Assembly: GCF_017355855.1 (NCBI RefSeq) | Contig: NZ_JAFEWD010000010.1 | Coordinates: 1 to 64,000 of the forward strand | Direction: 5' to 3' | Source: Pedobacter sp. SYSU D00535 | Lineage (GTDB): Bacteria; Bacteroidota; Bacteroidia; Sphingobacteriales; Sphingobacteriaceae | Length of the DNA: 64,000 nt | Shown here: positions 7,607 through 16,900 of the stretch, one piece after another | Position numbering within the stretch: position 1 is the stretch's first letter | Layout: each line of letters begins with the position of its first letter | The notes under the pieces: generated by a model | Told to the model about the DNA's origin: nothing | Database searches by the model: none | What the model saw: the letters and a program-made list of their open reading frames with translations, nothing else | Position numbers and translations under genes: made by a program

Positions 7607-8689
7607 CTAATTTCCCAGCACGTCAAAATATAAGCCGTTCTTCAACCCGGTATAGCTGGTCTCAACTGACTTGTCCGAAAGTTTCATTCTTCTGATTTCA
7701 CCATCATTCTTACTGGTCATCCAGTAGAGATAGTTTTTCTGCTGATCAAGCTCCATGTCGAGGATCAATACCGGAAGTGCGTTAGATCCGATCATCATCA
7801 TCGGCTCCTGGAAAAGCTTGTCCAGAGACCCGGAACCGTCCATATTACCCTGCATGATGATGCCGCTCTCTTCCTGTGCAGCGGAGGAATTAGTGTCGCC
7901 ATCGAAAGTGTTGATATAGATCTTTTTATTGTTCGTGTCCAACGCAATGTTCCAGCAATATAGCAGGCCATCCGACTGGTCAAAAAGCACCTGGGGAGTT
8001 TGCTGGCCGCTCAGGCTTCCCTGCATGATCTTTGCCGAGCCATTATTTACGCCGCTATCCTTTATGATGCCCATCGCCCAATAGATCTTTCCACCTGCTC
8101 TATCTATTTTTACGTCGGATATAGCTGCGTCTGTATTGATGCTGTAGAGGAGGCTTGCCGTCGTCTGCGAGGTTCCCGGAGTGAGCTTATAAATTTCCGC
8201 TTTTCTTACATGTGGCCCTTCTGCTGAATTAAGCGGCCGGTCATCACTTAAAGAGTTGGTGAGATAGAGAGCATTCGCTTCTACATCCAGGTATAAGTCC
8301 AAAAAGAAATTCGTTTTGTAGTCTTTGCTGAAAACTACTTCCATTGGCCCTTTTCCATCTAAAGGAGCCCTCACTACATCTAAAGCACTGGTCAGTGAAT
8401 TGGAGCCATTTATCCAATAAACGTAATTTCTGATGGTATCGACGGCTATACCCCATGGAATTCTGACGCCTTCGCCTGTATTATAGAGCACCTCAATGCC
8501 GGTTTTGCCGTCGGCGCTGGTCGTTCCCTTCATGATAGCGCCACCATCGCTGCCTTCGTTCACAGTCCAGTAAACGGTTCGGGGGACAGCAGCACCCTCT
8601 TCTTTGGCAGGTTGTTCTTTCTTACAGGCAAATAGAAACAGACAAGCAACAAGGAGAGCTACTTGTCGAACGGATCTAGGATAGTTCAT
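7607..8689 (-). CDS. YWTD-type β-propeller lipoprotein
   Basis: This 360-residue protein has a lipoprotein signal ending LFLFAC (Cys22). The mature part shows repeated blades of the LDL-receptor YWTD/NHL type: TVYWTVNEG, NYVYWINGS, GKIYWAMG, KIYINTFDGD and NYLYWMTSK. A six-bladed propeller at the cell surface is expected. Such lipoproteins usually bind protein or glycan partners; the ligand is unknown. The gene is isolated, with divergent transcription of the membrane protein at 8819. Confidence 0.75.
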   Translation of the reverse strand: MNYPRSVRQVALLVACLFLFACKKEQPAKEEGAAVPRTVYWTVNEGSDGGAIMKGTTSADGKTGIEVLYNTGEGVRIPWGIAVDTIRNYVYWINGSNSLTSALDVVRAPLDGKGPMEVVFSKDYKTNFFLDLYLDVEANALYLTNSLSDDRPLNSAEGPHVRKAEIYKLTPGTSQTTASLLYSINTDAAISDVKIDRAGGKIYWAMGIIKDSGVNNGSAKIMQGSLSGQQTPQVLFDQSDGLLYCWNIALDTNNKKIYINTFDGDTNSSAAQEESGIIMQGNMDGSGSLDKLFQEPMMMIGSNALPVLILDMELDQQKNYLYWMTSKNDGEIRRMKLSDKSVETSYTGLKNGLYFDVLGN

Positions 8690-8818
8690 GCAATAATTGT
8701 GATGATTGATTTAAATTGTCCGAATATACAAATCTTATTTCAGCTACTATCAGTCAGCCCGGCGCCTATAGGTCAAGACTTAATTGACGGTTAAATTTTC
8801 TACCTTCGCCCTTGAGTT

Positions 8819-9433
8819 ATGACCCTAAAAAAACTGCATTACACCTCCGGCCTGCTATTAACCCTTTTCATTGGAATCCATCTATTCAATCACCTCTGTA
8901 GCCTTGGAGGAATCGAAAGTCATATTGCTGTGATGAAAACATTACGACCTTTTTATCGCAATATACTGGTGGAGTCTTTGGTGCTGGCAGCAGTCGTGCT
9001 CCAAATTCTTTCCGGGCTTAAACTATTCATTGGTACCCGGTCGGCGGCATCACGGGCTGAAAAGCTGCAGCGTTGGACCGGGCTATACATGGCCATTTTC
9101 GTTGTTATTCATGTTAGTTCCGTTTTGGTAGGGCGCTTCGTTTTACATCTGGACACGAATTTCTACTATGGTACTGCCGGGCTCAATACCTTTCCGTTCA
9201 GCCTGTTTTTTGTTCCCTATTACGGTCTGGCCAGCTTGTCTTTTTTCGGGCACCTGGCCGCTATTCATCGTCAGAAAATGCAATATTCCTTTTTAGGATG
9301 GACACCTGGGAAACAAGCAATAGCCATTTTAACGCTCGGTTTTCTGCTAACGGCGGCTATGTTCTATGGACTAACTAACCGCTTCCGCGGAGTGAGTGTA
9401 CCGGCAGCATACCATGTGCTTATCGGGAAGTAG
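8819..9433 (+). CDS. Polytopic membrane protein resembling a cytochrome b subunit
   Basis: This 204-residue protein has five likely membrane helices. Histidines sit inside or next to helices (FIGIHLFNH near residue 20, VIHVSS near 100, FFGHLAAIH near 140), which recalls the di-haem-type membrane anchor of succinate dehydrogenase or related cytochromes b, although no flavoprotein or iron-sulphur partner is adjacent. A candidate promoter -7 box TACCTTCG lies at 8801-8808, but its -33 spacing is poor. The function is uncertain. Confidence 0.55.
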   Translation: MTLKKLHYTSGLLLTLFIGIHLFNHLCSLGGIESHIAVMKTLRPFYRNILVESLVLAAVVLQILSGLKLFIGTRSAASRAEKLQRWTGLYMAIFVVIHVSSVLVGRFVLHLDTNFYYGTAGLNTFPFSLFFVPYYGLASLSFFGHLAAIHRQKMQYSFLGWTPGKQAIAILTLGFLLTAAMFYGLTNRFRGVSVPAAYHVLIGK

Positions 9434-9528
9434 GTGTGGGGAGTCCGCCGGTCTACAAACGAGAAACAACAAGCGAATAGGAGGGCACTCCCAAACCTAA
9501 TCCGCTTTTCCTCTCAGAGCGTTACCTG

Positions 9529-10881
9529 TCAGATTTGACTATAAATATCAGGCAGCAAACTATTAATATAGCTCTCAATATTCATATAGCCACTGGCAGC
9601 AATACTCGCAGCGTCGGAGGGGTTAGCAGGGTTCAAACCATTTTTACGTTCCCAATCGTCGGGCATACCGTCTTTGTCGCTATCCTTTGGAAGCTTTCCC
9701 TGTTTCAACTCGGGCCAGCCACCAGCTTGTTCCACCCGGTCGATCAGTCCGTTCTTACTCGAGGAATATTTTCCTGTCCGGATCTGTTCCAGGATGCGTT
9801 TTTCCTGACTGTCGCGCTGAGGATAATAGCCCGCATACTTCAGCACCAGCTCGTAAGCTTCGCGGGCCGATTGGGTAGTCACAGGAGCCACTTCAAAAGC
9901 TTGTTTACGAAGGTTTTTTTCAGGAGTCGTTCCTTCCTCGAAATCTATGCCGCCAGCGCGGTTGTTGGCAGAGATTTCAGGATATCCTTCAACATAATTT
10001 CCCTCCACATACCATAAACCGGAAAAGCCTAGCTTCTCCGCATTATCGATACGTGCGATCCGCCTTTTTACATCTTCATTGGTAGCCGGCCCTGGTTTAT
10101 AATAGTTGTTTACCAAGTTGATGGATAGCGGCTTTCCGTCGCAGGAACGGTGTCCCCAGTTGGAGATCACACAATTGCGGAAGTCGAGCAGCACAGTAGG
10201 AGCCTGGTTATTACCCGCTATACTTGGATTTCTTGCTGCACCGTTAGCAAGGAGGTTGTGGTGGAAAGAAGATTTATAGCCACCGATAGATCCCGAATAG
10301 CCGTGCGCTCCTTTTTCATGAATCGAATGATTGAGAGGTTCGCTCATCATACACCATTGCACGCTGATCATCCTGGCTCCGTGCCAGGTGTTGATCCCTT
10401 CATCAACCGACCAGCTGAACACACAGTGATCTACAATCACATTCTCTGAGTTATCGATATTAAGCGCGTCTATCTCGCTTCCTATTAATCCCGATTCCGT
10501 ACCCGGTCTTACCCTAATGCCACGGATAATGATATCGTGTGTGTTATGGATCTTTAGGGGAAAACGTTTCAGGCAGATCCCCTCACCGGGAGCAGTTTGT
10601 CCCGCGATGGTCAGGTAAGGAGAATTGATTTCAATCGGCGACGTCAGATCTATGGTTCCTGAAACCTCGAAAATAACAATTCTCGGCCCGGCCTGAGTAA
10701 CTGCTTCCCGGAAGCTGCCTGGTCCGCTGTCGTTCAGGTTAGTTACCTTCAAGACAACACCGCCTCTTCCTCCTTTAGAATACCGGCCCCAACCTTCCGC
10801 CCCTGGAAAGGCCGGTAATTGTGCCTGCAGCTGAGCCACGATACCACAAAAGACAATGATGAACAGAATGAACTTCCTCAT
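9529..10881 (-). CDS. Secreted pectate lyase (PL1 family)
   Basis: This 450-residue protein has a signal peptide (residues 1-20). The mature start FPGAEGWGRYSKGGRGG and the β-helix motifs ITIAGQTAPGEGI-type (here LTIAGQTAPGEGICLKR) and VDHCVFSWSVDEG are those of PL1-type pectate lyases, which cleave de-esterified homogalacturonan by Ca-dependent β-elimination. AARNPSIAG carries the likely catalytic Arg. The C-terminus has DSDKDGMPDDWE, a calcium-binding type-3-like repeat often found before sorting or docking ends. A paralogue lies at 23983-25389. A strong inverted repeat sits just upstream (10914-10949). Confidence 0.88.
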   Translation of the reverse strand: MRKFILFIIVFCGIVAQLQAQLPAFPGAEGWGRYSKGGRGGVVLKVTNLNDSGPGSFREAVTQAGPRIVIFEVSGTIDLTSPIEINSPYLTIAGQTAPGEGICLKRFPLKIHNTHDIIIRGIRVRPGTESGLIGSEIDALNIDNSENVIVDHCVFSWSVDEGINTWHGARMISVQWCMMSEPLNHSIHEKGAHGYSGSIGGYKSSFHHNLLANGAARNPSIAGNNQAPTVLLDFRNCVISNWGHRSCDGKPLSINLVNNYYKPGPATNEDVKRRIARIDNAEKLGFSGLWYVEGNYVEGYPEISANNRAGGIDFEEGTTPEKNLRKQAFEVAPVTTQSAREAYELVLKYAGYYPQRDSQEKRILEQIRTGKYSSSKNGLIDRVEQAGGWPELKQGKLPKDSDKDGMPDDWERKNGLNPANPSDAASIAASGYMNIESYINSLLPDIYSQI

Positions 10882-10913
10882 AACTATTAGCGAATTAAAA
10901 CTGGTTGTTTGTT

Positions 10914-10949
10914 GACGAATAAACTAAGTTTGAACATAGTTAATTCGTC
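10914..10949. promoter_or_regulatory. Inverted repeat upstream of the pectate lyase gene
   Basis: Two 13-base arms (10914-10926 and 10937-10949) match at 12 positions around a 10-base spacer. The arm reads GACGAAT[A/T]AACTA. It lies 33 bases upstream of the minus-strand pectate lyase start and about 120 bases from the divergent AraC-type regulator. Arm length and spacing fit an operator for a dimeric regulator. It was not found upstream of the other pectinase genes in the window. Confidence 0.5.
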
Positions 10950-11071
10950 GCGTTAAAGTGATGGTATAGCAAAACTGTTACAGAAAACGAACGGCTTTCC
11001 AGATCGTACAGCAGGCTTCGCCTATTTCCGGTATTTTGCCGTCAAAAACTTAACTATCGCTATCTTTAAGC

Positions 11072-11854
11072 ATGCGTTTGCAATTCTACGACATCATCCC
11101 CGCTTTGCAGCCCTATGTAAAGTCGGTATGCTCCATGGACTGCGATGAGGAGGCAGACACCCGCTACATCCGCGTGCTGCCCGACGCCTGTGTAGAGATC
11201 TTTGTGAATTACACGACTACGCCTGTAGCCATCATTGAGGGCGAACTGCACAAGCAGAGCATCGTTACCTTTCGGATGAGTCAGGCAAGAGATGTTCAAA
11301 TGCGAAAAGGCTCCGGCTGTCTTGCTGTCTGTTTTTATCCCGGTAAGGCCTATCCCTTTTTCCGGATCCCTATGCATGTGGTCACAGATACTACAACTGA
11401 CTTGTGTGATTTATGGAGGGATGGTGAGATGAAGATAGAAGAGGTGCTCGCTAATGCTCGGGATAATGGGGCGCGGGCGGATTTCCTGCAGCGACACTTG
11501 GTTCAATTGTTGGCCCGGCACCAAGGGGACCTGCACCTGGAGTATTGTTTGAAACAGGTGGAGGATTCCGGAGGTTTGCTGACAGTAGCGGAGCTGGCTG
11601 ATCGCTCGGGATGGAGCCAACGGCACTTGTCCCGGAAATTTCAGCAGTACCTGGGCCTGTCTCCCAAAGAGTACCTGCGTGTAAACAGGTTTCTCCGGTC
11701 ATTATCCCATCTGAAAAAACATCCCAGCTGGTCATTAACCGCCCTTGCTTATGAGAGCGGCTATTACGACCAGGCACATTTTAACCGCGATTATAAGGAG
11801 TACACGGGTTGCAGTCCCGGCGAGCTGATACAAGCCAATTACTTTTTATACTGA
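11072..11854 (+). CDS. AraC family transcriptional regulator
   Basis: This 260-residue protein has an N-terminal sensing domain of the DUF6597 kind (residues 1-150: FYDIIPALQPYVKSVCSMDC, then VLPDACVEIFVNY). The C-terminal AraC double HTH (about 155-258) includes LTVAELADRSGWSQRHLSRK and the second-helix signature SYYDQAHFNRDYK-type (here GYYDQAHFNRDYKEYTGCSP). It is divergent from the pectate lyase and could bind the inverted repeat at 10914. It is followed by a reductase-like gene in the same direction 64 bases on, so the two may form a unit. The ligand is unknown. Confidence 0.85.
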   Translation: MRLQFYDIIPALQPYVKSVCSMDCDEEADTRYIRVLPDACVEIFVNYTTTPVAIIEGELHKQSIVTFRMSQARDVQMRKGSGCLAVCFYPGKAYPFFRIPMHVVTDTTTDLCDLWRDGEMKIEEVLANARDNGARADFLQRHLVQLLARHQGDLHLEYCLKQVEDSGGLLTVAELADRSGWSQRHLSRKFQQYLGLSPKEYLRVNRFLRSLSHLKKHPSWSLTALAYESGYYDQAHFNRDYKEYTGCSPGELIQANYFLY

Positions 11855-11918
11855 TGTCCGTTTTGTACAATCGGATCTGCCAAGGCTAGTGCAACTTCGC
11901 GGTATAAATAAAAAAAAC

Positions 11919-12467
11919 GTGCGAAAATTAATATTAGGACTGGCGATAACGCTGGACGGATACATTGAAGGTCCGAATGGAGAGTATGACTGGTGCTTTA
12001 CTGACCAGGACTATGGTCTCAACGAGTTTTTTAAGCAGATTGACGCCATCTTTATTGGTCGCAAAAGTTATGAGATGCTGCAGCAACATGCTGATGGCAA
12101 TACTGTGGAGCTGGTGCCCGGTATGCCGCCCGTTACGGAGTACGTTTTTTCCAGAACGCTGAGTTCTGTAAAGCAAGGTGCCATGTTACTGGCTGAAGAT
12201 AGCATCGCGGAAGCGAAAAGAATCAAAGAGCAGCCGGGTAAAGACATTTGGTTATTCGGTGGAGCTTCGCTTACAGATGCGTTAATGGATGCAGGACTGG
12301 TAGATGAGTTGTGGATGTCCGTGCATCCGATATTGCTGGGAAAGGGTAAACGTCTCTTTCGGGAGGAGGACCACCGTACACAGCTTACACTGCTGGAGAG
12401 CAAAACTTATGATACCGGTCTAGTATCACTCCGATATGGAATCAATAAATCAGAAGTTGCCAGCTAA
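11919..12467 (+). CDS. Dihydrofolate-reductase-like protein (RibD C-terminal family)
   Basis: I place the start at GTG 11919 (182 residues), because the conserved family start is MRKLILGLAITLDGYIEGPN; an upstream in-frame GTG at 11889 would add ten poorly conserved residues. The core motifs are IDAIFIGRKSYEML and KDIWLFGGASLTDALMDAGL, the latter being the NADPH-binding glycine turn. The family reduces pteridine- or riboflavin-precursor-like substrates using NADPH; the specific substrate is unknown. The stop overlaps the convergent response-regulator gene by four bases. Confidence 0.82.
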   Translation: MRKLILGLAITLDGYIEGPNGEYDWCFTDQDYGLNEFFKQIDAIFIGRKSYEMLQQHADGNTVELVPGMPPVTEYVFSRTLSSVKQGAMLLAEDSIAEAKRIKEQPGKDIWLFGGASLTDALMDAGLVDELWMSVHPILLGKGKRLFREEDHRTQLTLLESKTYDTGLVSLRYGINKSEVAS

Positions 12468-13666
12468 TGCGGGCGCTTTTTTAGTTCGTCCATGAACTGC
12501 GAGGGCGTTTGACCGAATTCCTTTTTAAAGGCTTTCGTGAAATAGGAGGGCGTTTGGATCCCTACTCTGAAGATTACTTCAGAGAGGGATAAGCCTTGAT
12601 GTGTCAGCAACTCTTTCGCCTTTTTCAGCCGGTAGGATCGCACAAATTCTACAATGGACTGGCCTGTCAAACTCTTTATCTTCTGGTACAGAGTGGTACG
12701 GCCAAGGTTCAATTCCTTGCACATCAGGTCTACCTCGAATGCTTCGTTCATCAGGTTTTCTTCGATCACCCGGATGATGTTCGATATGAACTCTTGTTCT
12801 TTGCTGGATTGTACGAGTTTAAGTGCGTCTGAATAATGCTTTTTGCTGAAATAGTCGCGTATTTTCTGTCGTTGCAGGAAGACGTTTTCTATGGTGGCCT
12901 GCAATAGCTCCGCGCTTGCCGGTTTCGAAAGGTAGATGTCTGCCCCTGATTGGGTGCCTTCCAGCCGGGAAGTTACAGCATCTTTAGCGGTGAGAATAAT
13001 AAAGGGGATGTGATTGGTACCGATATCGCTCTTGATCGCCTTGCAGAAATCTATGCCATCCATTACGGGCATCATCAGGTCGCTTACGATCAGGTCAGGA
13101 TGCTCTTCTTCTGCCATGCGAAGGCCTTCAGCACCATTGGCAGCTTCCAGTATTTCATAATACGGGGAAAGGGCCAGGTTGTAAAATATCCGCAGGTCCG
13201 GGTTGTCTTCTACCAGTAAAATCTTCTTTTTTAACTGTTGCGCGGGTTCTTTGGTCTCCAGCAGCTCCTCCGACTGAAAGGAGAGATTCAAATTTTGTTT
13301 GTCTTCCTCTTTTTCTCTGTCGCTGCGGGCGGTTGTTCCTGCCTTCGGCACGAGCTCTTCCTTCAGTACATATTTTGATTCGCCGTTCCTGCCTCTTTGC
13401 TGTTCGTCTTCTAAGGGGGTGTTTAGCGATGCCCTTACCCGGTCCAAATGTTCGGACACCAGCCGGATAAGCAGACGGATCTCCTCCCGAGATGTTTCCG
13501 ACTGTAGCTGGCTCAGACTTTCTTTTAACTGTTGGGCGTGGAAGTTGAAGTCCCTTACCTGTTCCTCCAATATCCTGAATTCCTTATCCGCCAAATACTC
13601 GTCCCGGTCCCGGCTTGTTTGAGGGCTCGATTCTTCAATTCGTCTTTTTTTAAACCAGGAAAGCAT
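12464..13666 (-). CDS. Response regulator: coiled coil, receiver, AraC-type HTH (split HTCS output half)
   Basis: In this 400-residue protein, residues 1-145 are a charged, coiled-coil-prone extension unlike any receiver. Residues 147-262 are a receiver with the acidic pair around 153-155, phospho-acceptor D196 in SDLMMPVMDG and the LSKPA lysine. Residues 290-397 are an AraC DNA-binding domain (CKELNLGRTTLYQKIKSLTG; FGQTPSQFMDEL). This is exactly the C-terminal half of a hybrid two-component system, and the divergent gene at 13931 is a sensor that lacks it. The pair probably acts together on carbohydrate genes (inference). Confidence 0.85.
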   Translation of the reverse strand: MLSWFKKRRIEESSPQTSRDRDEYLADKEFRILEEQVRDFNFHAQQLKESLSQLQSETSREEIRLLIRLVSEHLDRVRASLNTPLEDEQQRGRNGESKYVLKEELVPKAGTTARSDREKEEDKQNLNLSFQSEELLETKEPAQQLKKKILLVEDNPDLRIFYNLALSPYYEILEAANGAEGLRMAEEEHPDLIVSDLMMPVMDGIDFCKAIKSDIGTNHIPFIILTAKDAVTSRLEGTQSGADIYLSKPASAELLQATIENVFLQRQKIRDYFSKKHYSDALKLVQSSKEQEFISNIIRVIEENLMNEAFEVDLMCKELNLGRTTLYQKIKSLTGQSIVEFVRSYRLKKAKELLTHQGLSLSEVIFRVGIQTPSYFTKAFKKEFGQTPSQFMDELKKRPH

Positions 13667-13930
13667 ACAAATTATAATGATAAGTTGGACTGATAGTTAA
13701 CGCTGAAGCAGCAACAACGGCAATGCAGCCTGGCCACCTTCATTACTTTTAAATTCCACTTGCAGTTGACAGCTTAAATTGATTTAGTTGGAGGTCTCAA
13801 AATTATAGATTTTCCCGGCATTAGCCCCAGGATGAACAAAAATTGATAACTTGTCCTGTAAATCAACCAGAACTAAAGTCGGCCTGAAGCCTGCATGCTT
13901 CGGCCAAAATAATGAACCTGAGTAATTCTA
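13667..13930. promoter_or_regulatory. Shared divergent promoter region of the split two-component pair
   Basis: This 264-base gap lies between divergent regulator and sensor genes, so both promoters must lie here unless transcription comes from outside. No full TTTG-N19-TAnnTTTG promoter and no strong inverted repeat were seen by eye. Confidence 0.4.
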
Positions 13931-16900
13931 TTGATGAGGTCGCTGATTGTTAGCTCGCTTTTATTTTTCTCACTGCTGCTATCTTCCTACGCAGGGGCTC
14001 AGGTACGCTGTGTGATGAAGCAGTATTCGTTGCGGGAGGGGCTTTCTGACGGACGGGTGCTCTGTAGTCTGAGAGACCGGGAAGGCTTTATGTGGTTCGG
14101 AACCTTTATTGGTCTATGCAGGTTTGATGGCTACAACTTCAAAACCTATAAGTCATACCCTGGCGATAACTCCAGCTTAAAGAATAACAGGATCAACGAC
14201 ATTCTGGAAGATAAGGATGGCTTTTTATGGCTCCTTGCGGACGATGAGAAAGTGTACCGCTTTGATAAACAGAAGGAAACATTCCACGCTTTAACAGAAC
14301 TGGTTTCGGCTCCCGACTTGCGATCAGTACAAGTCAAGGAGATTAAATCGGCAGACAAACGCAATCTATGGCTTCGCACTAATCAGGGTCTTTATCTGAT
14401 CACTACCTCCGCCGCGGAAAAGATGAAGGTATCTCATTATAGCGATACCACTCGCAGTGTAAGCACTCTTCCTCCTAAAAAGATTCGTTTCTTCAATCTT
14501 CCCGACCCGAATACGGTCTATGTAGGCACAGATAAAGGTCTGTTAATCCTGAAAAAACGAAATGGTGTTTTCGTACCAGTAGACATTGGCGAAGATCTCT
14601 CGAAACTTCATTACACTTCTGTGTCGGTGGGACCCAACTATGCTTGTTTTGGTACTTTTCAGGGATATGTCGTAGTTATTAACCGAAAAACCGGGAGGCT
14701 GACAAAGCATAAACTCTCCGACCATATTATTCATGCAGTGCGTATGTCTGCAAATCCGGGAAGGTTATACTGCACCACCGCGGGCAAGGAAATTATCAGT
14801 TTGGAGTTTAATAGGGATAAGCCGGTAAAGCGGGTTAAAATAGAAAACCAGTCGCTTTTCTCTCTCTTCGAGGATAGCCGAGGACTACTTTGGGTTGAGC
14901 CTCAACGAAGCGGTATCCTGAAATATGACCCGGCAAGCAATGTCTCGCGGTTCTACTTTTATCCTTCACCCGACTACATTATTAAGGAAAACAACAACTA
15001 TGACTATCAGGTGCTGGAGGATAAGCAGGGCAACGTATGGATCAATCAAAAGGGGAGCAGATTTGGTTGCTATAACCGTTCCACCGGAGAAATCGACTTT
15101 ACGTACGACGATTTTCAATCGCTCAATTCATTTCATCCCGAGGTAAAGATCCTGATGTATGACCAGCAAAATGTGCTGTGGCTAACAAGTTCGCTCGGTG
15201 GGGTACAAAAATGTGTGATAAGCCGAAGTCCTTTCCGGCAGTCTTTTATTCCCGGAGATAAAATTACAAAGGAAGAAAATAATATAAGGGGTATGTTTTC
15301 TGACCGTGCCGGCAGGTTATGGATGGGAACACGCACAGGTCGTTTATATGTGATGCAAAACGAAAAGGTGCTGGACGGCCTGCTGGAGGGAGACATCCCC
15401 CAAAGGGTATACTGTATTCTGGAGGATAAAAGAGGGAACGTGTGGCTGGGTACTAAAGGCTTTGGTTTATTCAAGGCAGAGCCGCTCGACCAGGGCCGTA
15501 CCCGATATCGTGTCAGGCGCTTTGCAGTTGATCCGCCTAACAGCTCATCTATTTCAAGCAATGTTATTTATTCTTTGCTGGAGGATAGAGCAGGACGGAT
15601 CTGGGCAGGTTCATTCGAGAAAGGGCTAATCATGGTGAATGAGACAGCCGGAAAAACATCCTTCAAAACGATCGATAACTACTTTTTCAACTATCCACGA
15701 GAAGCACATAGTCGGGTCCGTTCTTTAGCGGAAGACCAGCAGGGTAATATTTGGATCGGTACCACCGGAGGGCTACTCGTTTTCAATCCGCAGCCGGCAA
15801 ACAGTGGGGGCGGCAGCTTTCGGGTCTACAGGAAAGAGCCCAACAACATAAAGAGCTTAGGCGACGATGACGTGCAGTTTATTTACCGGAACCGGCAAGG
15901 GATTATGTGGGTGCTGACTTCCTCCGGTGGTTTAAATCAGGCGATGGGGGATGCGCTGAAGAAACTGGAGTTTGTGAACTATTCCACCAGGAACGGTCTG
16001 GCAAATGATTGTTTACTAAGCTGTGTGGAAGACGACGCCGGGAATCTGTGGTTGGGGGCTCAGAACAGCGTTTCCCGGTTTTCGCCGAAAACTAAACAGA
16101 TCAGGAACTTCGACACTTTTGACGGGCTGTCTGTCTCGGGAATCTCAGAGGCCTCGTGTGTGAAGGCGAAGGACGGAAGTATCTTGTTCGGAACTGTAAG
16201 GGGCTATTTTTCTTTCAAGCCTCAGGAAGTTAATTCAGAAAAAGTTTCGGGCACCATAGTACTGACCGACCTGCAGATAAACAATGAGTTTTTTCTTGCC
16301 GGAGCCGGGATGAACGTCGGGAAAAACGTGAATTATCTGGATACCTTAATTCTCGATCATCATCAAAATAATATCAGTTTATTTTACACCCTTCTTGATT
16401 ACCGGGTGGAGGACAAAATACAGTACAGTTTCCGCCTTTTTGGTTACGATAGTAAATGGCAGAACAACCGGGGAGCGAGAAGGGTAACTTATACAAACCT
16501 GGAGCCAGGCACCTATACCTTTGAAGTGCAGGGAGGAGATGGAGGTACTTACAAGAACGGGCCCTTAAAAAGATTAACCATTGTCATAAAGCCGCCCTAC
16601 TGGAAAACCAGCTGGGCCTATCTTCTGTATGCTGCTGTTGCTCTCGGGATCCTGCTGATTGTAAAGCATATTGCAACCACTATGCTTCGTTTGCGAAGGG
16701 ATATCGCTGTAGAGAAACAGATGGCCGAGCTGAAGATAAACTTCTTCACCCAGGCGTCACACGAGATCCGCACGCCGCTGAGCCTGGTGATCAATCCTTT
16801 GGAGGAAGTGATCCGCAACGAGGATCTTTCAGACAAGGGCCGAGAATACCTCCATCTGGTCCTTCGCAATGCAGGTCGTATGCTTCGTTTCTTCAATCAG

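Noticed and set aside
7459-7695. Plus-strand frame across the tandem hairpins
   Set aside because: Runs through hairpins and antisense into a lipoprotein gene; no sensible protein.
8784-8808. Promoter for the membrane protein at 8819
   Set aside because: The -7 box is fair, but the spacing to the TTG is about 14 rather than 19 and the start codon is too close.
15133-15561. 142-residue minus-strand frame inside the HTCS sensor
   Set aside because: Antisense to a well-supported propeller region; no motif or start signal.
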